DNA from: Desulforamulus putei DSM 12395
GTDB taxonomy: Bacteria > Bacillota > Desulfotomaculia > Desulfotomaculales > Desulfotomaculaceae
Direction of reading: 5' to 3'
Assembly: GCF_900129195.1 (NCBI RefSeq)
Contig: NZ_FQUY01000009.1
Span: 43,044-107,043 of the forward strand
Length of the DNA stretch: 64,000 nt
Of the stretch, positions 36,441 through 43,793 are shown piece by piece. The number at the start of each line of letters is the position of its first letter. Position 1 is the stretch's first letter. The position numbers were made by a program, and so were the translations under genes. A model generated the notes under the pieces. That model ran no database searches and was not told where the DNA came from. It saw only the letters and a list, made by a program, of their open reading frames with translations.

Positions 36441-37124
36441 CTACCAAACTTGATCGGGTTTGCCCTGTTGAACCACTTTACCATTCTGCATAACGATAAT
36501 TTGATCTGCTATCTTTAGGGCCTCATCCATGTCGTGGGTTACGAAAACGATAGTTTTATGAAGCTCTTCATTGAGCCGGATCAGCTCGTCCTGAAGTTGT
36601 TCCCGGGTAATCGGGTCCAAGGCTGAAAACGGCTCATCCATAAGAATAATAGGGGGATCACTCATCAAAGCGCGGGCAACACCAACGCGCTGTTGTTGAC
36701 CGCCTGACAGTTCTGCCGGATAACGGTCTCTGTAGAATTCCGGATCCAGTCCTACCATTTCTAGCAACTGATTAACTTTATGGATGTCAATTGCTTTTTT
36801 ACCGCCTTTCAAACGGGGAACCAGAGAAATGTTTTCAGCAATGGTCATATGTGGAAAAAGCCCGATTTGCTGAATCACATAGCCTATTCCACGCCGCAAC
36901 TCCACAGGATCAACCTCCCGGATGTCCTGTCCGTTTACTAAGATCATTCCGGAAGTGTATTCTATCAACCGATTAATCATTTTCATGGTGGTCGTTTTCC
37001 CACAGCCGGAAGGGCCAACAAAGACTACAATATTGCCCTCTGGGATTGATAGATTAAGGTTATCAATCACAACGTAATTGCCATATTGTTTACGTACGTT
37101 TTTAAACACAATAGCATCTCGCAA
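36441..37124 (-). CDS. Quaternary-amine ABC transporter ATPase (short C-terminus)
   Basis: 227 residues from TTG 37122-37124 with AAGGAGGAACG upstream. Walker A is FVGPSGCGKTTTMKM, signature LSGGQQQRVGVARALMSDPP, Walker B ILMDEPFSALDP. The frame stops at GKPDQVW. A one-base shift there would continue to LVDVLAKPYLQEVASQ and end in a TGA overlapping the permease GTG, the usual coupling, so the TAG at 36441 may reflect a frameshift. No CBS domains are present. Confidence 0.92.
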   Translation of the reverse strand: MRDAIVFKNVRKQYGNYVVIDNLNLSIPEGNIVVFVGPSGCGKTTTMKMINRLIEYTSGMILVNGQDIREVDPVELRRGIGYVIQQIGLFPHMTIAENISLVPRLKGGKKAIDIHKVNQLLEMVGLDPEFYRDRYPAELSGGQQQRVGVARALMSDPPIILMDEPFSALDPITREQLQDELIRLNEELHKTIVFVTHDMDEALKIADQIIVMQNGKVVQQGKPDQVW

Positions 37125-37162
37125 AATCGTTCCTCCTTTTCTCCAGTATTGATAATAAAAAA

Positions 37163-37249
37163 GCCCTAGCAAAAAGGCAGGGCCAAAAAAGGTAAGACCC
37201 CAACAAAACGGCAGGAAAATTAAAAGGACCCTGCCATTTGATTAGGGTC
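37163..37249 (-). terminator. Two intrinsic terminators in the riboswitch expression platform
   Basis: Hairpin GACCCT/AGGGTC (37226-37249) followed by CTTTTAATTTT on the minus strand, then GCCCT/AGGGC (37163-37183) followed by TTTTTT. Both lie between the c-di-AMP aptamer and the ATPase gene, so premature termination is the likely mode of control. Confidence 0.75.
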
Positions 37250-37294
37250 AAAGTAGAATAATTAAGTAGAATAACTAAAGTAGAATAGCTATAG

Positions 37295-37428
37295 AACTAA
37301 AGCGTCATTTGACCCATCTAAGCTGACGAGGTTAGCTGACGGGCTCGGGAAGATGGTTCCCTACAGTAAGCTATGTGCCACTGATTCGCCCCAATAAGTG
37401 GTTCCCCCGCTTTCCAGTATACCAACCG
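37295..37428 (-). promoter_or_regulatory. c-di-AMP riboswitch (ydaO-yuaA type)
   Basis: Read on the minus strand it contains GGGGGAACCACTTATTGGGG, CGAATCAGTGG, TAGGGAACCATCTTCCCGAG and CCCGTCAGCTAACCTCGTCA, matching the conserved blocks of the ydaO-yuaA class that binds cyclic di-AMP and turns genes off. Downstream genes import compatible solutes, a classic target. The order of blocks and spacing fit; a covariance-model search would confirm. Confidence 0.9.
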
Positions 37429-37745
37429 GAAATTAAGCTTTTTAAATGTATGTTAATGTATGTATATACTATAACGCATTTAGAATTTTTTATCAAACAA
37501 CCTTAATGATAAATACAGTGTGTCAGCACCCAAATTTAAAACAGGAAATCCCAACGAAAAAAATTTTCCTGATATTATTTGCCCAGGAGTTTTTCGGACA
37601 CGGCGGTGTTGTTATTGCAAGCTAGGGTGCCTGGCGCCTGGTTTGTTAACTGGATCTGTTAATACCGCCAATATTACAAACCTGGCAGTTAATCTGCTGC
37701 TGCTGTTACTGTCACACTGATATCTATCTTTCTTTGGGTTGTGAA

Positions 37746-37788
37746 AAAACTGCCTTTAACAAATGTTGTTAAAGGCAGTTTTTTGCTA
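37746..37788. terminator. Strong terminator downstream of mqnD
   Basis: AAAAAACTGCCTTTAACA and TGTTAAAGGCAGTTTTTT form an 18-bp stem usable in both directions. 37430-37745 otherwise shows nothing I can support. Confidence 0.9.
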
Positions 37789-37833
37789 TAACTCTTGTGA
37801 TGGCGCTGTACAACGTTGAAATCGACAAAAGGC

Positions 37834-38679
37834 TTATTTATAATGCAGCGCTGCCAAATCCACCTTTGGTACGAGCCCTTCCTGAGCGGCGCGGCTCAGC
37901 AGGGTTGCTACCGCCCGGTAGCCGGTCTCCCCGATATTCTCAGTGAACTCGTTTACGTACAGATTGATGTGTGCCTGTGCTACTTCAGGCGACATCTCTT
38001 GGGCATGGTGTAGTACGTACCGCTGCGACTCCTCCGGGTGCGCCCATGCATATTTCACCGATGACCGAATCCAGCCGGCGATGGCAGCCAGGTCCAGTTC
38101 CCGTCGGGCAACAATGGCTCCCAGGGGGATGGGCAGGTTGGTTTCAGCCTCCCACCAACTGCCTAAATCGACCAACAGGTTTAGTCCATAGGAAGGATAG
38201 GTGAAGCGCGCCTCATGAATCACAAGCCCCGCATCAACAAAGCCATCACGTACCGACGGCATAATCTCGTGGAACGGTAGAACTACAATCTCGCCCACTC
38301 CCCCTAGCACATGTTGAGCCGCCCATAACCGAAAAAGTAGGTAGGCCGTTGATCGTTCACTGGGTACGGCCACCCGTCTGCCGGCGAGCATTGCTGGGTC
38401 CTTGATGCTCCCTGCTCTGGTTGACACCAGCACCAGTGGCCCGCATCCCCTACCCAGCGCACCACCGCATGGCAGCAGTGCGTACCGGGATAATGCCCAA
38501 GGTAGAGCTGCGTATGAGATCTTGGCTATTTCCGGCCCGTCGGAGCCAGCAACCAAACTGTTCGTAATGTTGATATCCGCGTAGGTAACATCAAGCTTTG
38601 GCGCACCGGGGATCAGTCCGTGTACCCAGGCGTAAAAAACAAATGTGTCGTTGGGGCAGGTAGAGAAAGCGATTTTCAT
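37834..38679 (-). CDS. mqnD: 1,4-dihydroxy-6-naphthoate synthase
   Basis: 281 residues, periplasmic-binding-protein-like fold used as an enzyme in the futalosine menaquinone pathway; converts cyclic de-hypoxanthine futalosine to dihydroxynaphthoate. MKIAFSTCPNDTFVFYAWVHG is the characteristic start. It overlaps mqnB by four nt. Menaquinone made here would feed DsrM. The other mqn genes are not in the window. Confidence 0.94.
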   Translation of the reverse strand: MKIAFSTCPNDTFVFYAWVHGLIPGAPKLDVTYADINITNSLVAGSDGPEIAKISYAALPWALSRYALLPCGGALGRGCGPLVLVSTRAGSIKDPAMLAGRRVAVPSERSTAYLLFRLWAAQHVLGGVGEIVVLPFHEIMPSVRDGFVDAGLVIHEARFTYPSYGLNLLVDLGSWWEAETNLPIPLGAIVARRELDLAAIAGWIRSSVKYAWAHPEESQRYVLHHAQEMSPEVAQAHINLYVNEFTENIGETGYRAVATLLSRAAQEGLVPKVDLAALHYK

Positions 38680-39380
38680 CGTAACACCTCCGATAATACC
38701 GAGCTGGCAGTTTTTAGAACATCCAGCGCCTCTTTGATACGCCAGGCAGCCCGATCCCGTGGGCCGACCAGGTTTGAGATGGCGCGAATCTCCAGAATTG
38801 GTATCCCACGGTCTTGTGCAGCAAGGGCTACGCCATACCCCTCCATCGCCTCGGCGGCGGCCCCCGGCACCCGTGCAGCCAGCTCAGCAGTACTTTCATC
38901 GGTGCCCGTCACCGTCGATACAGTAAGCACAGGGCCAGTATGGACCGACAACCCGGCGGCGAACAGTGCCTCAGTCACACCCTTTACCAGGTTCGCATCG
39001 ACCGGGATACGGGTGGAGCCAAAGCCCAACTTGTCCAAACTGCAAAAGCCTTCCGGGGTTTCTGCACCCAAGTCAGCGGCAACAATCTCATTTGCCACCA
39101 CCAGTGAACCCACCTCAGCTTTTCCAGGAAAGCCCCCGCCGATACCCGCGCTGATAACCAGGTCATATTCGGCAGATGCCAATACCTTTGCAGTACTCAC
39201 TGCGGCCATGACCGGGCCGACGCCCGCCACCATGACATCAAATCTTGCATCGCCATCCAGGCCGCGCAGCACTGCATCCCTCTCCCCCGACACAGCGGTC
39301 ATCACCAGCACACGCGTACCAGTCTGCAGCCTGTCTGAATGGAAATTGTTTAGTTTTGCAGCATTTTTCTTTAAATTCAT
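38676..39380 (-). CDS. mqnB: Futalosine hydrolase
   Basis: 234 residues, nucleoside-phosphorylase fold (VISAGIGGGFPGKAEVGSLV, then AEAMEGYGVALAAQDRGIP with the catalytic region). Cleaves futalosine to hypoxanthine and dehypoxanthinyl futalosine. AGGAGAATAC precedes the ATG. The gene's 5' side is bordered by a REP-B array only about 30 bp away. Coupled to mqnD. Confidence 0.93.
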   Translation of the reverse strand: MNLKKNAAKLNNFHSDRLQTGTRVLVMTAVSGERDAVLRGLDGDARFDVMVAGVGPVMAAVSTAKVLASAEYDLVISAGIGGGFPGKAEVGSLVVANEIVAADLGAETPEGFCSLDKLGFGSTRIPVDANLVKGVTEALFAAGLSVHTGPVLTVSTVTGTDESTAELAARVPGAAAEAMEGYGVALAAQDRGIPILEIRAISNLVGPRDRAAWRIKEALDVLKTASSVLSEVLR

Positions 39381-39408
39381 TGTATTCTCCTCGAAGACTC
39401 AAGGGGAA

Positions 39409-39514
39409 GACTCAAGGGGACGGTTCTCTTGAGTCTATGCCCTTGGGGAAGACTCAAGGGGACGGTTCTCTTGAGTCGACTCCAAGAGACTCAAGGGGAC
39501 GGTTCTCTTGAGTC
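39409..39514 (+). repeat. Array of three REP-B palindromes
   Basis: 27-bp elements at 39409-39435, 39451-39477 and 39488-39514, all oriented GACTCAAGGGGACGGTTCTC then TTGAGTC. The last one touches the stop codon of the RAYT-2 gene. The stretch CTTGAGTCTATGCCCTTG, which includes the final codons of RAYT-2, occurs twice (39428-39445 and 39507-39524). Confidence 0.93.
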
Positions 39515-40275
39515 TATGCCCTTGTAATGACACTTTGGGATATCCCGGTTATTCTCGCTATTTGTCTGGTGGATATCCCTTGAATCTGCTTAAGCTTTCT
39601 TAACACTTCATCGCGCTTATCTTTCTCAAGTTTGCGGAGTTCTCCGGCTGCTTTTAAGTTTCCATACCTTTCTATTATCTCCTTAGCCTCTTTATCCGAT
39701 ATTTTTTTCGTCTCATTTATATCAAGAAATGGGCTGTCATCACTTTGATTCATAAATTGAACAAATATGCCCTTCGCCCTGCTAAGATCCTCTGAGAGTA
39801 TATTAAATATTAGTGCGGGCTCAATGATTTTTTCCTTACCAAGATACTCGCCATAACTGCTCCATTTGTATTCCTTAATATGGTTAACTATCTTCGCTTT
39901 TAGTGGGTTTTGGTGTATATACCTTAGTACGGTTAACAAATAACTATCATCTTCCACAGGTTCACTCATATACCTGTCTTGAAACAGATGCCCGCACCGT
40001 TCATATTTCCTGTTATACCAATATACATAACTGGCACCAATTCTTTTCATTGCGTCGGCTAAAATTTCCTCACCTTCTTTTATTAGAAGGTGTATATGGT
40101 TGTCCATCAAGCAGTATCCGTACACCAGGTACCTGCATATTTCTTTGTATTTATTAAGTACCTGCAAAAATTTCTCTCTATCCTCATCATCTTCAAATAT
40201 GCTCTGTCTGTTTATACCTCTCAGCATGATATGGTAAATCCCTGTTTTACTGCTTTGCCGGGCCCGCCTTGGCAT
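39514..40275 (-). CDS. REP-associated Y1 transposase (RAYT-2), intact
   Basis: 253 residues from ATG 40273-40275 (GGGGTGAGAGC upstream). Y1/HUH single-strand transposase domain: GIYHIMLRGINRQSIFEDD, HUH motif MDNHIHLLIKEG, YNRKYERCGHLFQDRYMSE, and YIHQNPLKAKIV with the likely catalytic Tyr. A C-terminal HTH (GISTRQIARITGISQSVITRA) follows. Unlike classical IS200 it has no flanking partner gene. REP-B elements abut its 3' end and lie 171 bp upstream of its start. It is the plausible mobiliser of the REP-B family. Confidence 0.93.
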   Translation of the reverse strand: MPRRARQSSKTGIYHIMLRGINRQSIFEDDEDREKFLQVLNKYKEICRYLVYGYCLMDNHIHLLIKEGEEILADAMKRIGASYVYWYNRKYERCGHLFQDRYMSEPVEDDSYLLTVLRYIHQNPLKAKIVNHIKEYKWSSYGEYLGKEKIIEPALIFNILSEDLSRAKGIFVQFMNQSDDSPFLDINETKKISDKEAKEIIERYGNLKAAGELRKLEKDKRDEVLRKLKQIQGISTRQIARITGISQSVITRA

Positions 40276-40445
40276 GCTCTCACCCCACATGTTTTCCTAA
40301 CCATCAGCCGCTTAAAAACAAAATTTAATATAGGGTGTTTTCTTCTATATATTAACAAATAATCCTTGTGCCAAGTAAAAAATAGAAGCTTGAAGTTTTA
40401 CCTTAAGCTATCTGGTGCGAAAAATTAAATTTGCCGGCAAACAAA

Positions 40446-40472
40446 GACTCGAAAGAACCGTCCCCTTGAGTC
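40446..40472 (-). repeat. REP-B element upstream of RAYT-2
   Basis: 27-bp element GACTCGAAAGAACCGTCCCC then TTGAGTC; one mismatch in the left arm. Confidence 0.85.
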
Positions 40473-40554
40473 TCCCAGTCATTAAAATAAATCTTCCAGG
40501 AAACAATATAATCGGGTTAAAATGAATCGCTAAAAGAAGATAGGAGGGCTTGTC

Positions 40555-41754
40555 ATGTGGGAAACAAAGATACCCATAAACGAAGTAAGGGAGATTAGAG
40601 TTAAAACTACGGTCTACCTGGGCGTTGGTGCCATCAAGAAAATTTACGATATCGCCAGTGAGATAAAACAAAGGGGTCTAAGCAAGGTTGTTGTTGTCTG
40701 CGGAAAAGCGTCCTACATTAAAACCGGAGCCTGGGATGATGTTAAGAAAGCCCTGGATGACAACGCTATCGATTATGTTTTATACGATAAGGTGACACCC
40801 AACCCTACGGTGGATCAAGTGGATGAAGCTACCAAGCTGGCATTAGAATTCGGGGCCACGGGTGTGATTACCATCGGCGGTGGCAGCCCTATTGATGCAG
40901 CCAAAAGTGTTGCCATTTTGATGAAGTATCCGGACAAAAATGCCAGGGATTTATATGAATATAAATTTAGTCCGGATATGGCTGTTCCCATCATTGCCAT
41001 TAACCTTACTCATGGTACAGGTACAGAGGCAGACCGTTTTGCGGTGGTCAGCATTCCCGAAAAGGACTACAAACCGGCCATCGCCTATGATTGCATTTAC
41101 CCCCTCTACGCCATTGATGACCCCGCCCTAATGGTAAAACTTCCGGAGAATCAAACCCGCTTCGTAACCATTGATGCCCTTAACCATATTATTGAAGCAG
41201 CCACCACCAAGGTAGCCAGTCCGTTTTCTGTTTTATTGGCCAAGGAGACCGTCCGGTTGATTGCCAGGTATTTACCCCAGACACTGGCCCATCCGGGGGA
41301 CTTAACTGCAAGGTATTATCTATTGTATGCTTCCTTAATAGCAGGCATCGCCTTTGACAACGGCATGCTGCACTTTACCCATGCCCTGGAACACCCCCTT
41401 AGCGCCGTGCAACCAAATTTGGCCCACGGCCTGGGTTTAGCGGTTATTCTTCCAGCGGTAGTCAAGCAAATTTACCCCGCTAAACCCGAAATACTGGCCG
41501 ATGTGCTTTCACCCATTGTTCCAGATCTCCAGGGAATTCCTGCGGAAGCCGAAAAAGCTGCCAGGGGGGTAGAAAAGTGGCTGTTTACCGTGGGGGTGAC
41601 AGAAAAATTAACGGATATAGGATTTAAGGAAACAGACATCGCTAAATTAACAGACCTGGCCTTTACCACACCCAGTTTAGATTTATTATTAAGCCTGGCG
41701 CCCATTACCGCCGACAGAAAGACAGTGGAAACCATCTACCGGGACTCGCTATAA
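40555..41754 (+). CDS. Iron-containing (group III) alcohol dehydrogenase
   Basis: 399 residues. NAD-binding GVITIGGGSPIDAAKSVAI, and metal-ligand region with DALNHIIEAATT, HFTHALEHPL and NLAHGLGLAVI supplying Asp and His ligands. AGGAGGG precedes the ATG. Alcohol substrate not determined by sequence; these enzymes support growth of related sulfate reducers on ethanol, propanol or similar. It is monocistronic and faces away from the REP/RAYT region. Confidence 0.92.
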   Translation: MWETKIPINEVREIRVKTTVYLGVGAIKKIYDIASEIKQRGLSKVVVVCGKASYIKTGAWDDVKKALDDNAIDYVLYDKVTPNPTVDQVDEATKLALEFGATGVITIGGGSPIDAAKSVAILMKYPDKNARDLYEYKFSPDMAVPIIAINLTHGTGTEADRFAVVSIPEKDYKPAIAYDCIYPLYAIDDPALMVKLPENQTRFVTIDALNHIIEAATTKVASPFSVLLAKETVRLIARYLPQTLAHPGDLTARYYLLYASLIAGIAFDNGMLHFTHALEHPLSAVQPNLAHGLGLAVILPAVVKQIYPAKPEILADVLSPIVPDLQGIPAEAEKAARGVEKWLFTVGVTEKLTDIGFKETDIAKLTDLAFTTPSLDLLLSLAPITADRKTVETIYRDSL

Positions 41755-41805
41755 CTAAAAATCACCCGTGAAGTGTTTCAGGTGTCAAGGTAAGATCTTG
41801 TGCAG

Positions 41806-41853
41806 AAAAAAGCCTCCTGGATACCGTAAATTCTTGCGGTTCCAGGAGGCTCA
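41806..41853. terminator. Terminator between the alcohol dehydrogenase and ybaK
   Basis: GCCTCCTGGATACCG pairs with CGGTTCCAGGAGGC; a T6 run follows on the minus strand, so it serves ybaK best, and perhaps both genes. Confidence 0.75.
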
Positions 41854-42022
41854 TTTAGTCTACAAGCTGAAGATATAGCATTTGTTGAGATATAGTTTCA
41901 TAATGATATCCGATGGGAAAGGCAGAGAATCACGGTAATAGTTCCCCCCTGCATCGGACTAAGGGTTGATCAGGCAACAAACGAGAGCGAACAGCATGGA
42001 AACTGCGGAGGTTGCTTTCTTT

Positions 42023-42040
42023 GAACCGTCCCCTTGAGTC
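42023..42040 (-). repeat. Partial REP-B element at the ybaK stop codon
   Basis: GAACCGTCCCCTTGAGTC, two nt downstream of the ybaK TAA; one arm is missing. Confidence 0.75.
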
Positions 42041-42042
42041 AC

Positions 42043-42501
42043 TTAATCTTTCGATACATCCACCCACTGTCCCCCGGTGATGTCCTTCAGTTCATCCACT
42101 TTTAACTCGACGGCAGCATTTGTTTCCCCCGCTGCCGGAAAAACACGCTCATATACTTGTAAGGACTTGTCTAAATAAATAGGAACTGGCTGTTTCAACC
42201 CAAAGGGGCATACCCCGCCCACGGGATGTCCTGTCACCGCCATGACCTCGTCAACTTCGGGCATTTTTGCCTTAGTTTGAAAAACATCTTTAAACTTTCG
42301 GTTATCCAAACGCTTATCCCCGGCCATCACAATCATTATATAATCATCTTTAACTTTAAATAACAATGACTTGGCAATTTCTCCATGGGTTACTCCCAAG
42401 GATTCGGCCGCCTTCGCAACGGTACTTGTATCTTCAAAGGTTAATATTTCCACAGGCTTTTTTCGCTGATTGAAAAACTCAATTACAGCTTGTACCGACA
42501 T
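42043..42501 (-). CDS. YbaK/EbsC-type aminoacyl-tRNA deacylase
   Basis: 152 residues. YbaK fold: EILTFEDTSTVAKAAESLGV, IAKSLLFKVKDDYIMIVMAGD with the conserved Lys, and TGHPVGGVCPFGLK. Trans-editing enzymes of this family hydrolyse mischarged tRNAs such as Cys-tRNA-Pro; the precise substrate is not evident. A REP-B half element lies 2 nt after the stop. The gap 42502-42677 upstream shows no gene. Confidence 0.9.
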   Translation of the reverse strand: MSVQAVIEFFNQRKKPVEILTFEDTSTVAKAAESLGVTHGEIAKSLLFKVKDDYIMIVMAGDKRLDNRKFKDVFQTKAKMPEVDEVMAVTGHPVGGVCPFGLKQPVPIYLDKSLQVYERVFPAAGETNAAVELKVDELKDITGGQWVDVSKD

Positions 42502-42677
42502 AACGTCCTCCCTATAAGATGCGACTATCTACTACATACCAACAACCCTATTTTGCCTTAATCTTTTTAAAATAGCAAGATAGGTTGTTCAGTTTTCATG
42601 CATAGCGCCAAGTACATGTTGATAGCCTGGCAGTTTATTCTCGTATTCGGACATTATTTATTCACATAAATTATGAT

Positions 42678-43032
42678 TCATGCTGCATTCCCATCCAAGT
42701 TGTAAAGGGAATCCTGCCAGATAAAGGCCAGTTGTCCTTGCCCTTTAAAGGTTTCTGCATCAACCTGCGGGGGAGTGTAGTTATTTATAACCCTGGCTGT
42801 TCGGTTTAATATTCCCGCCATTTCTGCCTGGTTGGTTAAATGTGTTAGGGCCAGTGCCTTTCATAATACCTTCCTGAGATATAGAATCAATGTCTTCCTT
42901 CGCCCAGTGATTCTGTGTATCGTTGAAGTTTGAAGCAAAGGCCTGGGCTGGGCTCAAAAGGATAACAAGTAGAAGTATGAGTATGATATGGTAAATCCCT
43001 GTTTTACTGCTTTGCCGGGCTTGCCTTGGCAT
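42678..43032 (-). pseudogene. SLH-domain protein fused to a RAYT 5' end, frameshifted
   Basis: Starts like RAYT-2 (MPRQARQSSKTGIYHI) then runs into ILILLLVILLSPAQAFA, a signal-peptide core, and an SLH repeat FNDTQNHWAKEDIDSISQEG. After GTGPNTFN the frame shifts; the other frame continues NQAEMAGILNRTARVINNYT to a TGA at 42678. The DNA upstream of the start, including the ribosome site, is 5'-RAYT-2-like out to a REP-B pair. So a RAYT head was joined to a surface-layer-type gene that then decayed. Confidence 0.75.
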
Positions 43033-43171
43033 GTTCTCACCCCACATGTATACGTAACCATCAGCCGCTTAAGCAAAATTTAATATTGGGTGTGTTCTTG
43101 TGACAAGATAAAATAGGAGCTTGAAATTCGCTAAACTCTTGGCGCTAAATATTAAGTTTCCCGACGCTTGA

Positions 43172-43220
43172 GACTCAAGAGAACCGTCCCCGTGAGTCAA
43201 GAGAACCGTCCCCGTGAGTC
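43172..43220 (-). repeat. Two overlapping REP-B elements
   Basis: 27-bp copies at 43172-43198 and 43194-43220 share five bases (GAGTC). They are 140 bp upstream of the RAYT relic start and next to the rlmH stop codon. Confidence 0.85.
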
Positions 43221-43234
43221 CGTGAGTCTTGCCG

Positions 43235-43714
43235 TTACTTATGGTATGGTTCATTTTTCATTATCTTAAACCACCGGTAAATTTGCTCCATCAGCATTAA
43301 TCTTATCAACTGATGCGGAAAGATTAACTTGGAGAAAGATAACAGCAGATCGGCTCGTTCAATGATCATTGAGGCCAGCCCGACGGAGCCGCCAATAATA
43401 AAGGTGACATCGCTGCGGCCGTTAAGGGCCAGGGCCTGGAGCTTGTCCGCCATTTCCTCCGACGAGTACATTTTGCCCCGCGGATCGAGGACAATAAGGA
43501 AAGTTCCCGGCCGGAGTTTTTTCAGCAAACGGTCGGCTTCTCTTTGGCGGACCTGGTCTGCGATGGCCGGGGAGGCGTTTTCGGGGCAGGGTTCGTCGGG
43601 AACTTCGGTGATGTCTACTCTGGCATAGGGGGTCATGCGTTTGAGGTATTCTTTAATCCCTTCGGAGAGATATTTTTCTTTGAGTTTACCGACGGCCAGG
43701 ATGGATATTCTCAT
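43235..43714 (-). CDS. rlmH: 23S rRNA (pseudouridine1915-N3)-methyltransferase
   Basis: 159 residues from ATG 43712-43714, exactly the RlmH length; the longer frame runs into a terminator. SPOUT-class knot: VTFIIGGSVGLASMIIERAD and the terminal MLMEQIYRWFKIMKNEPYHK, both hallmarks. Methylates helix 69 of 23S rRNA on the assembled ribosome. Confidence 0.96.
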   Translation of the reverse strand: MRISILAVGKLKEKYLSEGIKEYLKRMTPYARVDITEVPDEPCPENASPAIADQVRQREADRLLKKLRPGTFLIVLDPRGKMYSSEEMADKLQALALNGRSDVTFIIGGSVGLASMIIERADLLLSFSKLIFPHQLIRLMLMEQIYRWFKIMKNEPYHK

Positions 43715-43741
43715 GGTGGTCTCCTGAATAAAGGTTATAAA

Positions 43742-43767
43742 GAAAGGCGTGCCTGTGGCACGCCCAT
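43742..43767 (-). terminator. Terminator of murA
   Basis: GGCGTGCC and GGCACGCC form a perfect 8-bp stem with loop ACA, followed by TTTCTTT on the minus strand. Confidence 0.8.
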
Positions 43768-43793
43768 TGGTAGTTTTTCCTGATGTCTTTAGA

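Noticed and set aside
37520..37720. 66-codon plus-strand frame with several cysteines
   Set aside because: No ribosome site, lies in a non-coding gap, no family match.
39409..39514. CRISPR-like array of short repeats
   Set aside because: Repeats are 27-bp palindromes with spacers of only 10-15 bp that partly repeat themselves, no Cas genes nearby, and the same element occurs singly elsewhere; they are REP sequences.
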